Source: Rhodoferax sp. GW822-FHT02A01
GTDB lineage: Bacteria; Pseudomonadota; Gammaproteobacteria; Burkholderiales; Burkholderiaceae_C
Length of the DNA stretch: 64,000 nucleotides
Assembly: GCF_038784515.1 (NCBI RefSeq)
Contig: NZ_CP152376.1
Span: 2,356,001 to 2,420,000 of the forward strand
Reading direction: 5' to 3'
Part shown: in pieces, positions 7,600 through 15,705 of the stretch
How the letters are laid out: each line of letters starts with the position of its first letter
Numbering within the stretch: position 1 is the stretch's first letter
The notes under the pieces: model-generated
What the model saw: only the letters and a program-made list of their open reading frames with translations
Databases searched by the model: none
What the model was told of the DNA's origin: nothing
Made by a program: the position numbers and the translations under genes

Positions 7600-8196
7600 T
7601 CAGCTCAGCAGCTGAATCAAGGCTTGCGGGTGCAGGCTCAGTCCTGCCAGTCCGGCGGTGCCCATCAAGACGCCAAAGACCGACGGCACCAGCGCCACTG
7701 CGAAGAGCAGGGGTAGCTGGGTAAGCGAAGCCACGGCCAGCAGCGAAATGGCAATGGCAATGCTCGCATCGGACAGGTCGAACTGGTCGTCGCGGAAATT
7801 CAGCGCGTCATAGGTCTTTTGGTCGTTTTCGGCCTGTGCCTTGAGTTCTGCCTTCTTGGCGGCCTGGTCTTTGACCTGTGCCTCGTAGGTGGCGATTTCC
7901 TTCTGCAGCAGTGGCAATTGCGCCGGCGTGGCTGCAATGGCCTGTATCTTGAGCTGGGTCAGCGTGGCATTGCCGATCTCTTCGCGAATGTTGCGAGCCT
8001 GATAGTACGACCAGTGGTCAATCTTGTCCGCCTGCGCCTGTTGCATGGCCTGCACGATGTTGTCGTCCTTGACCTTGCAGATGCCCATGAAGGTGGCCAG
8101 CAAAGCCACTGTGATGGCGACGGCCGGGTTGAGCCAAGCCAGGCGCGGCTTTTCCGGTTTGGCCGATTCGATGATTTCCATGGGGTCTATATCCAT
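7600..8196 (-). CDS. DUF4337 family membrane protein
   Basis: A 198-residue protein: hydrophilic N-terminus, a membrane segment near residues 24-43, the family motif DKIDHWSYYQARNIREE, a coiled-coil region of about residues 85-130 rich in A/E/K/Q, and two more hydrophobic segments at the C-terminus. The architecture matches DUF4337, whose function is unknown. Start at 8196 follows AGGAG. It is convergent with the cytochrome gene, with stop codons almost abutting, and lies downstream of a terminator hairpin. Confidence 0.8.
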   Translation of the reverse strand: MDIDPMEIIESAKPEKPRLAWLNPAVAITVALLATFMGICKVKDDNIVQAMQQAQADKIDHWSYYQARNIREEIGNATLTQLKIQAIAATPAQLPLLQKEIATYEAQVKDQAAKKAELKAQAENDQKTYDALNFRDDQFDLSDASIAIAISLLAVASLTQLPLLFAVALVPSVFGVLMGTAGLAGLSLHPQALIQLLS

Positions 8197-8220
8197 ACGC
8201 GTAGCTCCTAAACGAAGAAA

Positions 8221-8244
8221 GGGTACCTGGTTTCCCAGGTACCC
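8221..8244 (-). terminator. Intrinsic terminator of the Ala/Lys-rich gene
   Basis: On the minus strand GGGTACCTGG and CCAGGTACCC form a perfect 10-bp stem around a GAAA tetraloop, followed by TTTCTTCGTTT. It lies 23 bases after the stop of the 8268-8495 gene and before the ribosome binding site of the DUF4337 gene. Confidence 0.75.
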
Positions 8245-8267
8245 TGTTCAAGACGACGGGAAGTCGA

Positions 8268-8495
8268 TCAGTTGGCAGCAGGTGCGGCTGGGGTAGCAGC
8301 GGCCTTGGCCTTCTTCGCCTTCTTGGCGTGTTTCTTCTTCATGGGCTTGGCAGCAGAGGCCTCAGCAGCGGGAGCGGCGGCAACAGCAGCAGCGGGTGCA
8401 GCGGCAGCCTTGGGAGCCTCGGGGGTAGCAGCGAAAGACAGGGCGGCAACGCCAGTCAGAACGGTAGCTGCGATCAGGGACTTGACATTCAACAT
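8268..8495 (-). CDS. Small secreted Ala/Lys-rich protein
   Basis: A 75-residue protein with a signal peptide (MLNVKSLIAATVLTGVAALSFA, about 1-22) and a mature part made almost only of Ala, Pro and Lys, with a basic block KPMKKKHAKKAKKAKAA. The pattern resembles acid-shock or cationic envelope proteins in composition only. There is no cysteine and no fold prediction. It is a single-gene unit with its own terminator at 8221-8244. Function is unknown; binding to anionic cell-surface polymers is an inference from charge. Confidence 0.7.
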   Translation of the reverse strand: MLNVKSLIAATVLTGVAALSFAATPEAPKAAAAPAAAVAAAPAAEASAAKPMKKKHAKKAKKAKAAATPAAPAAN

Positions 8496-8645
8496 GGTTG
8501 GTTCTCACTTCAAAAACGATAGTCGCTGTAGCTTCGACCATCTCAAGCGAGCCCCGAGATTTCTTAGGGCTTGTGCTCACAACGGTATGGGGGTCACATC
8601 GTTGACCACGTTTACCGTTCATTTACAAAGCCGCTCAAAATGCCG

Positions 8646-9056
8646 TCAGCTTTTGGGAAGTTCGCGTGGCTTGCCCTGTTCATCTATAGCGACATAGGTC
8701 AATAACGCTTCCGTCACTTTGGCGTATTGGCGCTGTGCGAAATAGTGTTCCGCAAAGACCTCCACCTTGACGGTGATGGAGGTGCGACCGATGCGCACCA
8801 CCTTGGAGAAGAAACTCAGAATGTCCCCCACGCGTACTGGCTGCTTGAAGACGAATTCATTGACCGCCACTGTGGCCATGCGCCCCTGGGTGTAGCGCGC
8901 TGGCAGAACCGAGCCGGCCATATCCACTTGCGCCATGACCCAGCCGCCGAAAATATCGCCATTGGCATTGCAATCTCCCGGCATGGGAATCACTTTGAGC
9001 ACCAGCTCGGCGTCTGTTGGCAGAGAAACCGGTTCTGCGCTTGAATTTCGGGACAT
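8646..9056 (-). CDS. Acyl-CoA thioesterase, YciA type
   Basis: A 136-residue hotdog thioesterase. The motif NANGDIFGGWVMAQVDMAGSVLP carries the catalytic aspartate and is characteristic of YciA-like hydrolases, which form hexamers and cleave a broad range of acyl-CoAs. Start ATG 9056 is preferred over ATG 9071 because AGGA lies at a good distance from it and within the longer reading. It is divergent from the ABC exporter gene with about 40 bases between starts. Confidence 0.88.
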   Translation of the reverse strand: MSRNSSAEPVSLPTDAELVLKVIPMPGDCNANGDIFGGWVMAQVDMAGSVLPARYTQGRMATVAVNEFVFKQPVRVGDILSFFSKVVRIGRTSITVKVEVFAEHYFAQRQYAKVTEALLTYVAIDEQGKPRELPKS

Positions 9057-9097
9057 AGGCACAATCCTCATCTGTTTACCAAACGGGATTGTCCTTC

Positions 9098-10966
9098 ATG
9101 CGCTCTTTCGGCCCTGCTGCCGCCTCAATTCCCCTGCCCACCGCAACGGCAGTGCCGACCAAGTCCCATTCCGACTGGGACACGCTCAAGCGCCTGTTTC
9201 CCTACCTCTGGGCGTACAAGGTGCGTGTCATATTGGCGCTGGCCTTCATGGTCGGGGCCAAGATGGCCAATGTGGGCGTGCCACTGTTGCTCAAGAAGCT
9301 GGTGGATGCGATGACGCTCAAGCCCGGAGACCCAACGGCGATGCTGGTGGTTCCGGTCGCCTTGCTGCTGGGTTATGGCGCATTGCGATTGTCCACTTCG
9401 TTGTTTACCGAATTGCGTGAGCTGGTTTTCTCCAAGGCAACCGAGGGTGCGGCGCGCAGCCTCTCGTTGCAGGTGTTCCGTCACCTGCATGCCATGAGCC
9501 TGCGGTTCCACCTGGAGCGACAGACGGGGGGCATGACGCGCGATATCGAGCGTGGTACACGCGGTGTGCATTCGCTCATCAGCTATTCGCTCTACAGCAT
9601 CATTCCCACCTTGATCGAAGTCACGCTGGTGCTGAGCCTGCTGGCAGTGAAATTCGACATCTGGTTTGCTTGGATCACCGTCGCGGCGCTGGTGATCTAC
9701 ATCGCCTTCACCATCACGGTGACCGAGTGGAGAACCCAGTTCCGCAAGAAGATGAATGAGCTGGACTCCACCGCCAACAGCCGGGCCATCGATTCCCTGC
9801 TGAATTACGAGACCGTCAAGTATTTCAACAACGAAGAGTTCGAGGCCAAGCGCTACGACGAGAACCTGCAGCGTTACCGGCGCGCCGCCATCAAGAGCCA
9901 GACCACCCTGAGCATTCTCAACACCGGGCAGCAACTCATCATTGCCATTGCGCTCGTGGCCATGCTCAGCCGCGCCACGCAAGGGGTGGTGGACGGACGC
10001 ATGACCCTGGGCGACCTGGTGATGGTCAACGCCTTCATGATCCAGCTCTACATCCCGCTGAACTTCCTGGGCGTGATCTACCGCGAAATCAAGCAAAGCC
10101 TGACCGACCTGGAAAAGATGTTCACCCTGATGGAGCGCGAACGCGAAATTGCGGACCTACCCGGAGCGCAGCCACTGCGATTGCCTGCAGGCGAGGCCAA
10201 TGTGCGGTTTGACCACGTCACGTTTTCTTACGACCCTGCGGGCAGCGCTGGCGCCGCCAAGGACAAGCCCGCACGCACCATTCTGCATGACATCAGCTTT
10301 GATATTCCGGCGGGCAAGACGGTCGCGGTGGTAGGGCCTTCGGGCTCCGGCAAGTCCACATTGGCGCGGCTGCTGTACCGCTTCTACGACGTGCAGCAGG
10401 GGGCGATTCTGATTGCCGGGCAGAACATCCAGCGCGTCACGCAGGCGTCGGTGCGCCAGGCCATTGGTATCGTGCCGCAGGACACCGTGCTGTTCAACGA
10501 CACGGTGGAATACAACATCGCCTATGGCCGCCCCGGCTGCAGCCGCGAAGAAGTGGAGGCCGCAGCCAAGGCGGCCCATATCCACACCTTCATCAGCGGC
10601 ACGCCCAAGGGCTACGACACCATGGTGGGAGAGCGTGGACTCAAGCTCTCGGGCGGTGAGAAGCAGCGCGTGGCCATTGCGCGCACCTTGCTCAAGAACC
10701 CGCCCATCCTGATATTTGACGAGGCCACTTCCGCGCTGGACTCAGCCAACGAGCGTGCCATCCAGGCCGAGCTGCAAAGCGTGGCGCAAAACAAGACTAC
10801 GCTGGTGATTGCGCACCGCCTGTCTACGGTGGTCGATGCCCACGAGATTTTGGTGATGGATGCCGGGCGCATCATCGAGCGCGGAACCCATGCCGCGCTT
10901 CTGGCATTGGGTGGTCGTTACGCCCAGATGTGGGCCCTGCAACAAAATGGCGAATCACCGGAGTGA
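9098..10966 (+). CDS. Atm1/HMT-type ABC exporter (fused permease and ATPase)
   Basis: A 622-residue half-transporter. The N-terminal membrane domain (about residues 30-320) holds six helices and the family stretch NYETVKYFNNEEFEAKRYDE, typical of the mitochondrial Atm1 group. The ATPase domain has Walker A GPSGSGKST, signature LSGGEKQR, Walker B ILIFDEATSALD and a switch histidine in IAHRLS. Atm1 homologues act as homodimers in the inner membrane and export glutathione conjugates or metal-thiol complexes. ATG 9098 is chosen; a TTG at 9089 is also in frame. A role in metal or thiol stress is inferred from the family. Confidence 0.9.
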   Translation: MRSFGPAAASIPLPTATAVPTKSHSDWDTLKRLFPYLWAYKVRVILALAFMVGAKMANVGVPLLLKKLVDAMTLKPGDPTAMLVVPVALLLGYGALRLSTSLFTELRELVFSKATEGAARSLSLQVFRHLHAMSLRFHLERQTGGMTRDIERGTRGVHSLISYSLYSIIPTLIEVTLVLSLLAVKFDIWFAWITVAALVIYIAFTITVTEWRTQFRKKMNELDSTANSRAIDSLLNYETVKYFNNEEFEAKRYDENLQRYRRAAIKSQTTLSILNTGQQLIIAIALVAMLSRATQGVVDGRMTLGDLVMVNAFMIQLYIPLNFLGVIYREIKQSLTDLEKMFTLMEREREIADLPGAQPLRLPAGEANVRFDHVTFSYDPAGSAGAAKDKPARTILHDISFDIPAGKTVAVVGPSGSGKSTLARLLYRFYDVQQGAILIAGQNIQRVTQASVRQAIGIVPQDTVLFNDTVEYNIAYGRPGCSREEVEAAAKAAHIHTFISGTPKGYDTMVGERGLKLSGGEKQRVAIARTLLKNPPILIFDEATSALDSANERAIQAELQSVAQNKTTLVIAHRLSTVVDAHEILVMDAGRIIERGTHAALLALGGRYAQMWALQQNGESPE

Positions 10967-10967
10967 A

Positions 10968-11168
10968 TCAGGTTTGCGGTCCAGGTGTATCTGCATTTGA
11001 CCGGGGCGCCAATTGGGGGGCGTTCGGTCCATCGGGGAGATTGGTGCAGTCTGCGTTGAAGTTTGCGCAATCTTCGGGCCGTCGCGTGGCCGGTCGAAAT
11101 TTGGCGAAATACGCCTTCCAGAATTCGGTGGTGGCTTGCCTGGAATCGTGGTGCAGGAGTCGATCCAT
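10968..11168 (-). CDS. Doubtful small hypothetical gene in a 343-bp gap
   Basis: The interval 10967-11309 between the ABC exporter and tfoX holds no recognisable gene. On the minus strand an ATG at 11168 opens a 66-residue frame (MDRLLHHDSRQATTEFWKAY and on) with plausible amino-acid use, two cysteines and a Pro/Asn-rich tail. It starts behind a poor purine stretch (AAGAGCAAGAAC). It may be a real lineage-specific small gene or chance. I see no other structure in the gap apart from a possible -10 (CAAAAT near 11273) for tfoX. Confidence 0.3.
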   Translation of the reverse strand: MDRLLHHDSRQATTEFWKAYFAKFRPATRRPEDCANFNADCTNLPDGPNAPQLAPRSNADTPGPQT

Positions 11169-11309
11169 GTTCTTGCTCTTTTGATTGCATCTCGGTCGAT
11201 GGGAACGGTGGTGCAACTCTGGCAGTTGGTGCTCCTTGAGTCTTGATGGAAATTTGATCAGCGTCTGCAGGCAAAATCAGGTCCATTCAACGGGCACGAG
11301 GATTCACCT

Positions 11310-11954
11310 ATGGCCAGCTCTCAAAACACCATGGACTATCTCTTGGACGTCCTTTCGGACAGCCACCAGGTCAGTTCGCGCCGCATGTTCGGCGAGTTCT
11401 GTCTGTATTACGCGGGGCGACCGGTGGGGCTGGTGTGTGACGACCAGCTTTTTCTCAAGCCCACCGAGCCGGGTCAGTTGCTGATGAAGGACCTGGTGTT
11501 TGGCGCACCGTTTCCAGGCGCACGCCCGCATCTGCTGATCAGCGCGGACCTGTGGGACGACCGGGTCTGGATGAACCGCATCGTGCGCGCCACCTTTGAC
11601 AGCTTGCCGCCACCCAAGCCACCTGCTGCACCCAGGGCGAAGAAAGTGCCGGCAGGTTCAGCCGGCATCCAGTCGCTGGCCAATCTGGGACCCAAGTCGC
11701 GCGAGATGCTGGAGGCCGCAGGCATTCGGACGGTGGCCCAGCTGCGCAAGCTCGGAGCGGTGGCAGCATATGCCAAGGTAAAGCAGCGGGATGGCCGCGC
11801 CAGCCTGAATCTGTTGTGGGCGCTGGAAGGTGCGTTGACCGATCTGCCATGGCAAACTGTGGCGCATGAGCACCGCACCAGCTTGCTGCTGGCACTGGAG
11901 CAATACCAGTCTGAAGTGAAGCGCACGGCCCCCAACAAACCCAAGAAGAAGTAG
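11310..11954 (+). CDS. TfoX/Sxy family protein with both TfoX domains
   Basis: A 214-residue protein. The N-terminal TfoX domain (about 5-95) has RRMFGEFCLYYAGRPVGLV; after a Pro-rich linker the C-terminal TfoX domain (about 125-205) has LANLGPKSREMLEAAGI. In gamma-proteobacteria TfoX/Sxy works with CRP to turn on natural competence genes. In Burkholderiales the role is not established. It precedes a LysR gene by four bases, so they form an operon with pyrC and the DUF3025 gene. Family assignment is firm, function transferred only loosely. Confidence 0.85.
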   Translation: MASSQNTMDYLLDVLSDSHQVSSRRMFGEFCLYYAGRPVGLVCDDQLFLKPTEPGQLLMKDLVFGAPFPGARPHLLISADLWDDRVWMNRIVRATFDSLPPPKPPAAPRAKKVPAGSAGIQSLANLGPKSREMLEAAGIRTVAQLRKLGAVAAYAKVKQRDGRASLNLLWALEGALTDLPWQTVAHEHRTSLLLALEQYQSEVKRTAPNKPKKK

Positions 11955-11958
11955 AACC

Positions 11959-12924
11959 ATGGAAACCAAATGGCTTGAAGATTTTGTCAGCCTGGCTGAG
12001 ACCCGCAGCTTCAGCCGCTCGGCGCAATTGCGTCACGTGACACAACCGGCTTTCTCGCGGCGCATCCAGTCGCTGGAGGCCTGGGCGGGCACGGATCTGG
12101 TGGACCGCAGTTCCTACCCCACGCGCCTCACCCCGGCGGGCGAGACTTTGTATGACCAGTCGCTGGAAATGCTGCAGTCGCTGCAAAGTACGCGTGCCAT
12201 GCTGCGCGGCCACTCATCTGCGGGGCAGGACTTCATCGAGTTTGCCGTGCCGCACACGCTGGCCTTTACTTTCTTCCCGGCCTGGGTGAGCAGCCTGCGG
12301 GAGAATTTCGGCAGCATCAAGAGCCGGTTGATTGCGCTCAACGTGCACGACGCCGTGATGCGGTTGGTCGAGGGCAGCTGCGACCTGTTGATTGCCTACC
12401 ACCACCAGTCGCAGCCATTCCAGTTCGACAGCGAGCGCTATGAGATGGTGAGCCTGGGCGAGGAAATCGTCGCGCCCTATTCGCGCGCCGACGCCAACGG
12501 CCAACCGCAATTCCAGCTGCCCGGCAGGCGTGAGGCGCCGTTGCCGTATCTGGGTTACGCGCCCGGTGCCTACCTGGGCCTGATGGTGGACATGATGCTC
12601 AAGGACGCGGGAGATGCCATGCATCTGGACCGTGTCTACGAGACCGACATGGCCGAGGGCCTCAAGGCCATGGCGCTGGAAGGACATGGCATCGCCTTCC
12701 TGCCGCAAAGCGCCATCCGCAAGGAGCTGCGGGCCAAGAAGCTGGTGAGTGCGGCGTCGCCCCATCTGCCGCCCCTGCAGGTCAAGCTGGAGATTCGCGC
12801 CTACCGTGAACGATCCAGCGGCAAGGAGGGCTTGCGCAACGGCGGCAAACCGCACAAGAGCGCGGCCCAGGCCCTGTGGGAGCACCTGGCCAGCGGCAAA
12901 AGTGCGGGGACAATACCCACATGA
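11959..12924 (+). CDS. LysR-family regulator, HypT-like
   Basis: A 321-residue LysR regulator. The N-terminal winged helix (about 4-62) reads [32 protein letters not shown]; the effector domain follows. The [13 protein letters not shown] pattern, the sequence [15 protein letters not shown] and the late [16 protein letters not shown] resemble E. coli HypT (YjiE), a hypochlorite-responsive activator, more than amino-acid or aromatic LysR types. Its stop overlaps the pyrC start by four bases (ATGA), unusual because LysR genes are normally divergent from their targets. The true effector and targets are unknown. Confidence 0.87.
   Translation: METKWLEDFVSLAETRSFSRSAQLRHVTQPAFSRRIQSLEAWAGTDLVDRSSYPTRLTPAGETLYDQSLEMLQSLQSTRAMLRGHSSAGQDFIEFAVPHTLAFTFFPAWVSSLRENFGSIKSRLIALNVHDAVMRLVEGSCDLLIAYHHQSQPFQFDSERYEMVSLGEEIVAPYSRADANGQPQFQLPGRREAPLPYLGYAPGAYLGLMVDMMLKDAGDAMHLDRVYETDMAEGLKAMALEGHGIAFLPQSAIRKELRAKKLVSAASPHLPPLQVKLEIRAYRERSSGKEGLRNGGKPHKSAAQALWEHLASGKSAGTIPT
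12909..12914 (+). promoter_or_regulatory. Candidate -10 element (GACAAT) before pyrC
   Basis: GACAAT ends six bases before the pyrC ATG and lies inside the end of the LysR gene. No ribosome binding site precedes pyrC (the bases before ATG are ACCCAC). A start of transcription at the ATG is possible; translational coupling through the ATGA overlap is the alternative. Confidence 0.3.
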
Positions 12925-13961
12925 CCAACGCCTTGAACACCCTCACGATCACCCGCCCCGACGACTGGCATCTGCATGTGCGCGATGGCGCAGCCTTGGA
13001 CACGGTGGTGCCGCACACGGCTGCCCAGTTCGGCCGCGCCATCATCATGCCCAATCTCAAACCGCCAGTGACCACTGCCGCGCAGGCCGTGGCCTATCGC
13101 GACCGCATCCGGGCTGCAGTGCCCGCCGGCCTGCAGTTCGAGCCGCTGATGACGCTGTACCTCACCGACAACCTGCCGGCCGACGAAATCGCGCGCGCCA
13201 AGGATGCCGGCGTAGTGGCCGCCAAGCTCTACCCCGCAGGCGCCACCACCAACAGCGATGCGGGCGTGACCGACCTGCGCAAGACCTACCAGACGCTGGA
13301 AGCCATGCAGCGCTCCGGCATGCTGCTGCTGGTGCACGGCGAAGTCACCTCCAGCGACATCGATCTGTTCGATCGCGAGGCAGTGTTCATCGACACCCAG
13401 CTCATTCCCCTGCGCCGCGACTTCCCTGAACTCAAGATCGTCTTTGAACACATCACCACACTGGAAGCCGCCCAATACGTGCAGGAAGCCGGGCCGTACA
13501 CGGCCGCCACGCTGACCGCGCACCATCTGCTCTACAACCGCAATGCCATCTTCACCGGTGGCATACGCCCGCACTACTACTGCCTGCCTGTGCTCAAGCG
13601 CGAAACGCATCGCCAGGCTCTGGTCAAGGCAGCCACCAGCGGCAGCAGCAAGTTCTTCCTGGGTACCGACAGTGCGCCGCATCCGACCCACCTGAAAGAG
13701 CACGCAACGGGTTGTGCGGGCTGCTACACCGCCCATGCCGCCATGGAGCTGTATGCCCAGGCCTTTGATGCCGCCGGAGCCTTGGACAAGCTGGAGGGTT
13801 TTGCCAGTTTCCACGGTGCCGACTTCTACGGCCTGCCACGCAACGCGGGCAGCATCACGCTTCGGCGCGAAAGCTGGACGCCACCCGAGAGCTTTGCCTT
13901 CGGTGAAGCCCAGCTCAAACCCCTGGCTGCCGGTGAGCCCCTGGCGTGGCGCATGGTCTAG
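12921..13961 (+). CDS. pyrC: Dihydroorotase (class II, PyrC)
   Basis: A 346-residue amidohydrolase that closes carbamoyl-aspartate to dihydroorotate in pyrimidine synthesis. The zinc motif HLHVRDG lies in [12 protein letters not shown] near the N-terminus; the carbamylated lysine is in [14 protein letters not shown], later metal histidines in LLVHGEV and FEHIT, and the catalytic aspartate in LGTDSAPH. Length and sequence match the E. coli type (348 aa). Start overlaps the LysR stop (ATGA). The last 16 bases overlap the next gene. Confidence 0.96.
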   Translation: MTNALNTLTITRPDDWHLHVRDGAALDTVVPHTAAQFGRAIIMPNLKPPVTTAAQAVAYRDRIRAAVPAGLQFEPLMTLYLTDNLPADEIARAKDAGVVAAKLYPAGATTNSDAGVTDLRKTYQTLEAMQRSGMLLLVHGEVTSSDIDLFDREAVFIDTQLIPLRRDFPELKIVFEHITTLEAAQYVQEAGPYTAATLTAHHLLYNRNAIFTGGIRPHYYCLPVLKRETHRQALVKAATSGSSKFFLGTDSAPHPTHLKEHATGCAGCYTAHAAMELYAQAFDAAGALDKLEGFASFHGADFYGLPRNAGSITLRRESWTPPESFAFGEAQLKPLAAGEPLAWRMV

Positions 13962-14707
13962 AAGCGATTGACTGGGAAGTGCCCTGGCTGCGTCCATGGC
14001 GCGTTCCCGGTCAGGCGATTGCCCAGCAGGTGGCTGACGGCCTGTCAGTCGCACAGGCACTGAACGCGGTGCAGAGCGCACCCAAACGCTTTGTGCCGCA
14101 GGCGGATCTTCCGGCGAGCGTGGCCTACGAGCAGCACATCTTTGACACCGGCTGTGTTCCTACGCGGGACGGCCTGCATGACTTCTTCAATGGCCTGGTG
14201 TGGATGCGCTTCCCCCAAACCAAGCAGCGTTTGAATGCCCTGCAGGCCGAGCAGATCGCGCGCCTGGGCATTCAGCCCGTGCGTGGCCCGGCCCGTGACG
14301 CATTGACGCTGTTCGATGAAAACGTGGCCTTGCTGCAGGCACCCGACGCACTGTGGGACGCGCTGGCAGTCAAGGACTGGGAGACGCTGTTTGTCACCGG
14401 TCGGGGGCTGTGGTCGCAGGCGCAACTGATCCTGTTTGGACACGCTCTGACCGAAAAGCTGGTGGCTCCGCGCAAATCCATCACCGCCCATGTGTTCCGG
14501 GTGCAAACCCCGCAGCCGGAGATTGCGGCGATTGACGAATGGCTGGCGCATGTTTTGAATGCCGAGCTGTTGGCTACCAAGCCATTTGCCCATCTCCCGG
14601 TATTGGGTGTACCCGGCTGGTGGCGTGACAACGAAAACAGCGCCTTCTATGCCGATCGCGGCGTGTTCCGCGCCAAGCGGATGGATGCCACAGCTTCCGA
14701 GGCCTGA
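13946..14707 (+). CDS. DUF3025 domain protein
   Basis: A 253-residue protein beginning at a GTG inside the end of pyrC. The signature [21 protein letters not shown], followed by [13 protein letters not shown] and the late [12 protein letters not shown], identifies DUF3025, a family of unknown function common in beta-proteobacteria. There is no signal peptide or membrane segment, so it is probably cytoplasmic. The 16-base overlap with pyrC means translation is probably coupled. A role in pyrimidine metabolism cannot be concluded from position alone. Confidence 0.87.
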   Translation: MAHGLEAIDWEVPWLRPWRVPGQAIAQQVADGLSVAQALNAVQSAPKRFVPQADLPASVAYEQHIFDTGCVPTRDGLHDFFNGLVWMRFPQTKQRLNALQAEQIARLGIQPVRGPARDALTLFDENVALLQAPDALWDALAVKDWETLFVTGRGLWSQAQLILFGHALTEKLVAPRKSITAHVFRVQTPQPEIAAIDEWLAHVLNAELLATKPFAHLPVLGVPGWWRDNENSAFYADRGVFRAKRMDATASEA

Positions 14708-14823
14708 AGCCGCAAAGCCCGTACATTCGCTATGCACTTGACGGTGCTTTTTGGGGAATTCTGCGGCCTTGGCCCTAACATCACGTACCACGCGCGCAGA
14801 GCGCACTGTCTATCGAGGAAACC

Positions 14824-15699
14824 ATGAAACGCATTCTTCTCTTTGTCCTGACCAACGTCCTAGTGGTCGCCGTGCTTGGCATCGTGGCCAGCCTGCTGGG
14901 CGTCAACCGCTACCTCACTGCTAATGGCCTGAACCTAGGTGCCTTGCTGGGCTACGCGCTGGTGATGGGTTTCGGTGGCGCCATCATCTCGCTGCTGATC
15001 AGCAAGCCCATGGCCAAGTGGTCATCGGGTGTGCAGGTGATCGAGCAGCCGCGCAATGCCGATGAAGCCTGGATCGTGGAGACCGTGCGCAAGCTGGCTG
15101 ACAAGGCAGGCATCGGCATGCCGGAAGTGGGCATTTTTGAAGGCGAACCCAACGCCTTTGCCACCGGCGCATTCAAGAACTCGGCGCTGGTAGCCGTTTC
15201 CACCGGTCTGCTGCAGGGCATGACGCGCGAAGAAATCGAGGCCGTCATCGGCCACGAAATCGCCCACGTGGCAAATGGCGACATGGTCACCATGACGCTG
15301 ATCCAGGGGGTGATGAACACCTTTGTGGTGTTCCTCAGCCGCGTCATCGGTTATGCCGTGGACAGCTTCCTGCGTAAGGGTGACGACCGCGACAGCGGCC
15401 CCGGCATCGGCTACATGATCACCACCATCGTGCTGGACATCGTGCTGGGCTTTGCCGCGGCCATCGTGGTGGCCTGGTTCTCGCGTCAACGTGAGTTCCG
15501 TGCCGATGCCGGCTCTGCCCAGTTGCTGGGCCGCAAGCAGCCCATGGTCAACGCGCTGGCACGCCTGGGCGGCATGACGCCCGGTGAGCTGCCCAAGAGC
15601 GTGGCCGCCATGGGTATCGCCGGTGGCATTGGCCAGCTCTTCAGCACCCACCCGCCCATCGAGGAGCGCATTGCTGCGTTGCAGAACGCTGCTATTTGA
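14824..15699 (+). CDS. htpX: Membrane zinc protease HtpX
   Basis: A 291-residue M48 metalloprotease of the inner membrane. Two N-terminal helices (about 4-26 and 38-60), the zinc motif HEIAH at 144-148, two more membrane segments after it, and the third zinc ligand in [14 protein letters not shown]. Family members degrade damaged membrane proteins together with FtsH. The start follows GAGGAAACC. The 116-base upstream gap has no perfect sigma-32 promoter that I can see. Confidence 0.95.
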   Translation: MKRILLFVLTNVLVVAVLGIVASLLGVNRYLTANGLNLGALLGYALVMGFGGAIISLLISKPMAKWSSGVQVIEQPRNADEAWIVETVRKLADKAGIGMPEVGIFEGEPNAFATGAFKNSALVAVSTGLLQGMTREEIEAVIGHEIAHVANGDMVTMTLIQGVMNTFVVFLSRVIGYAVDSFLRKGDDRDSGPGIGYMITTIVLDIVLGFAAAIVVAWFSRQREFRADAGSAQLLGRKQPMVNALARLGGMTPGELPKSVAAMGIAGGIGQLFSTHPPIEERIAALQNAAI

Positions 15700-15705
15700 T
15701 TCGGG

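Noticed and set aside
14708..14823. Sigma-32 promoter before htpX
   Set aside because: CTTGACG is present but the only CCC-like -10 (CCCTAACAT) is about 29 bases away, too far for a heat-shock promoter.
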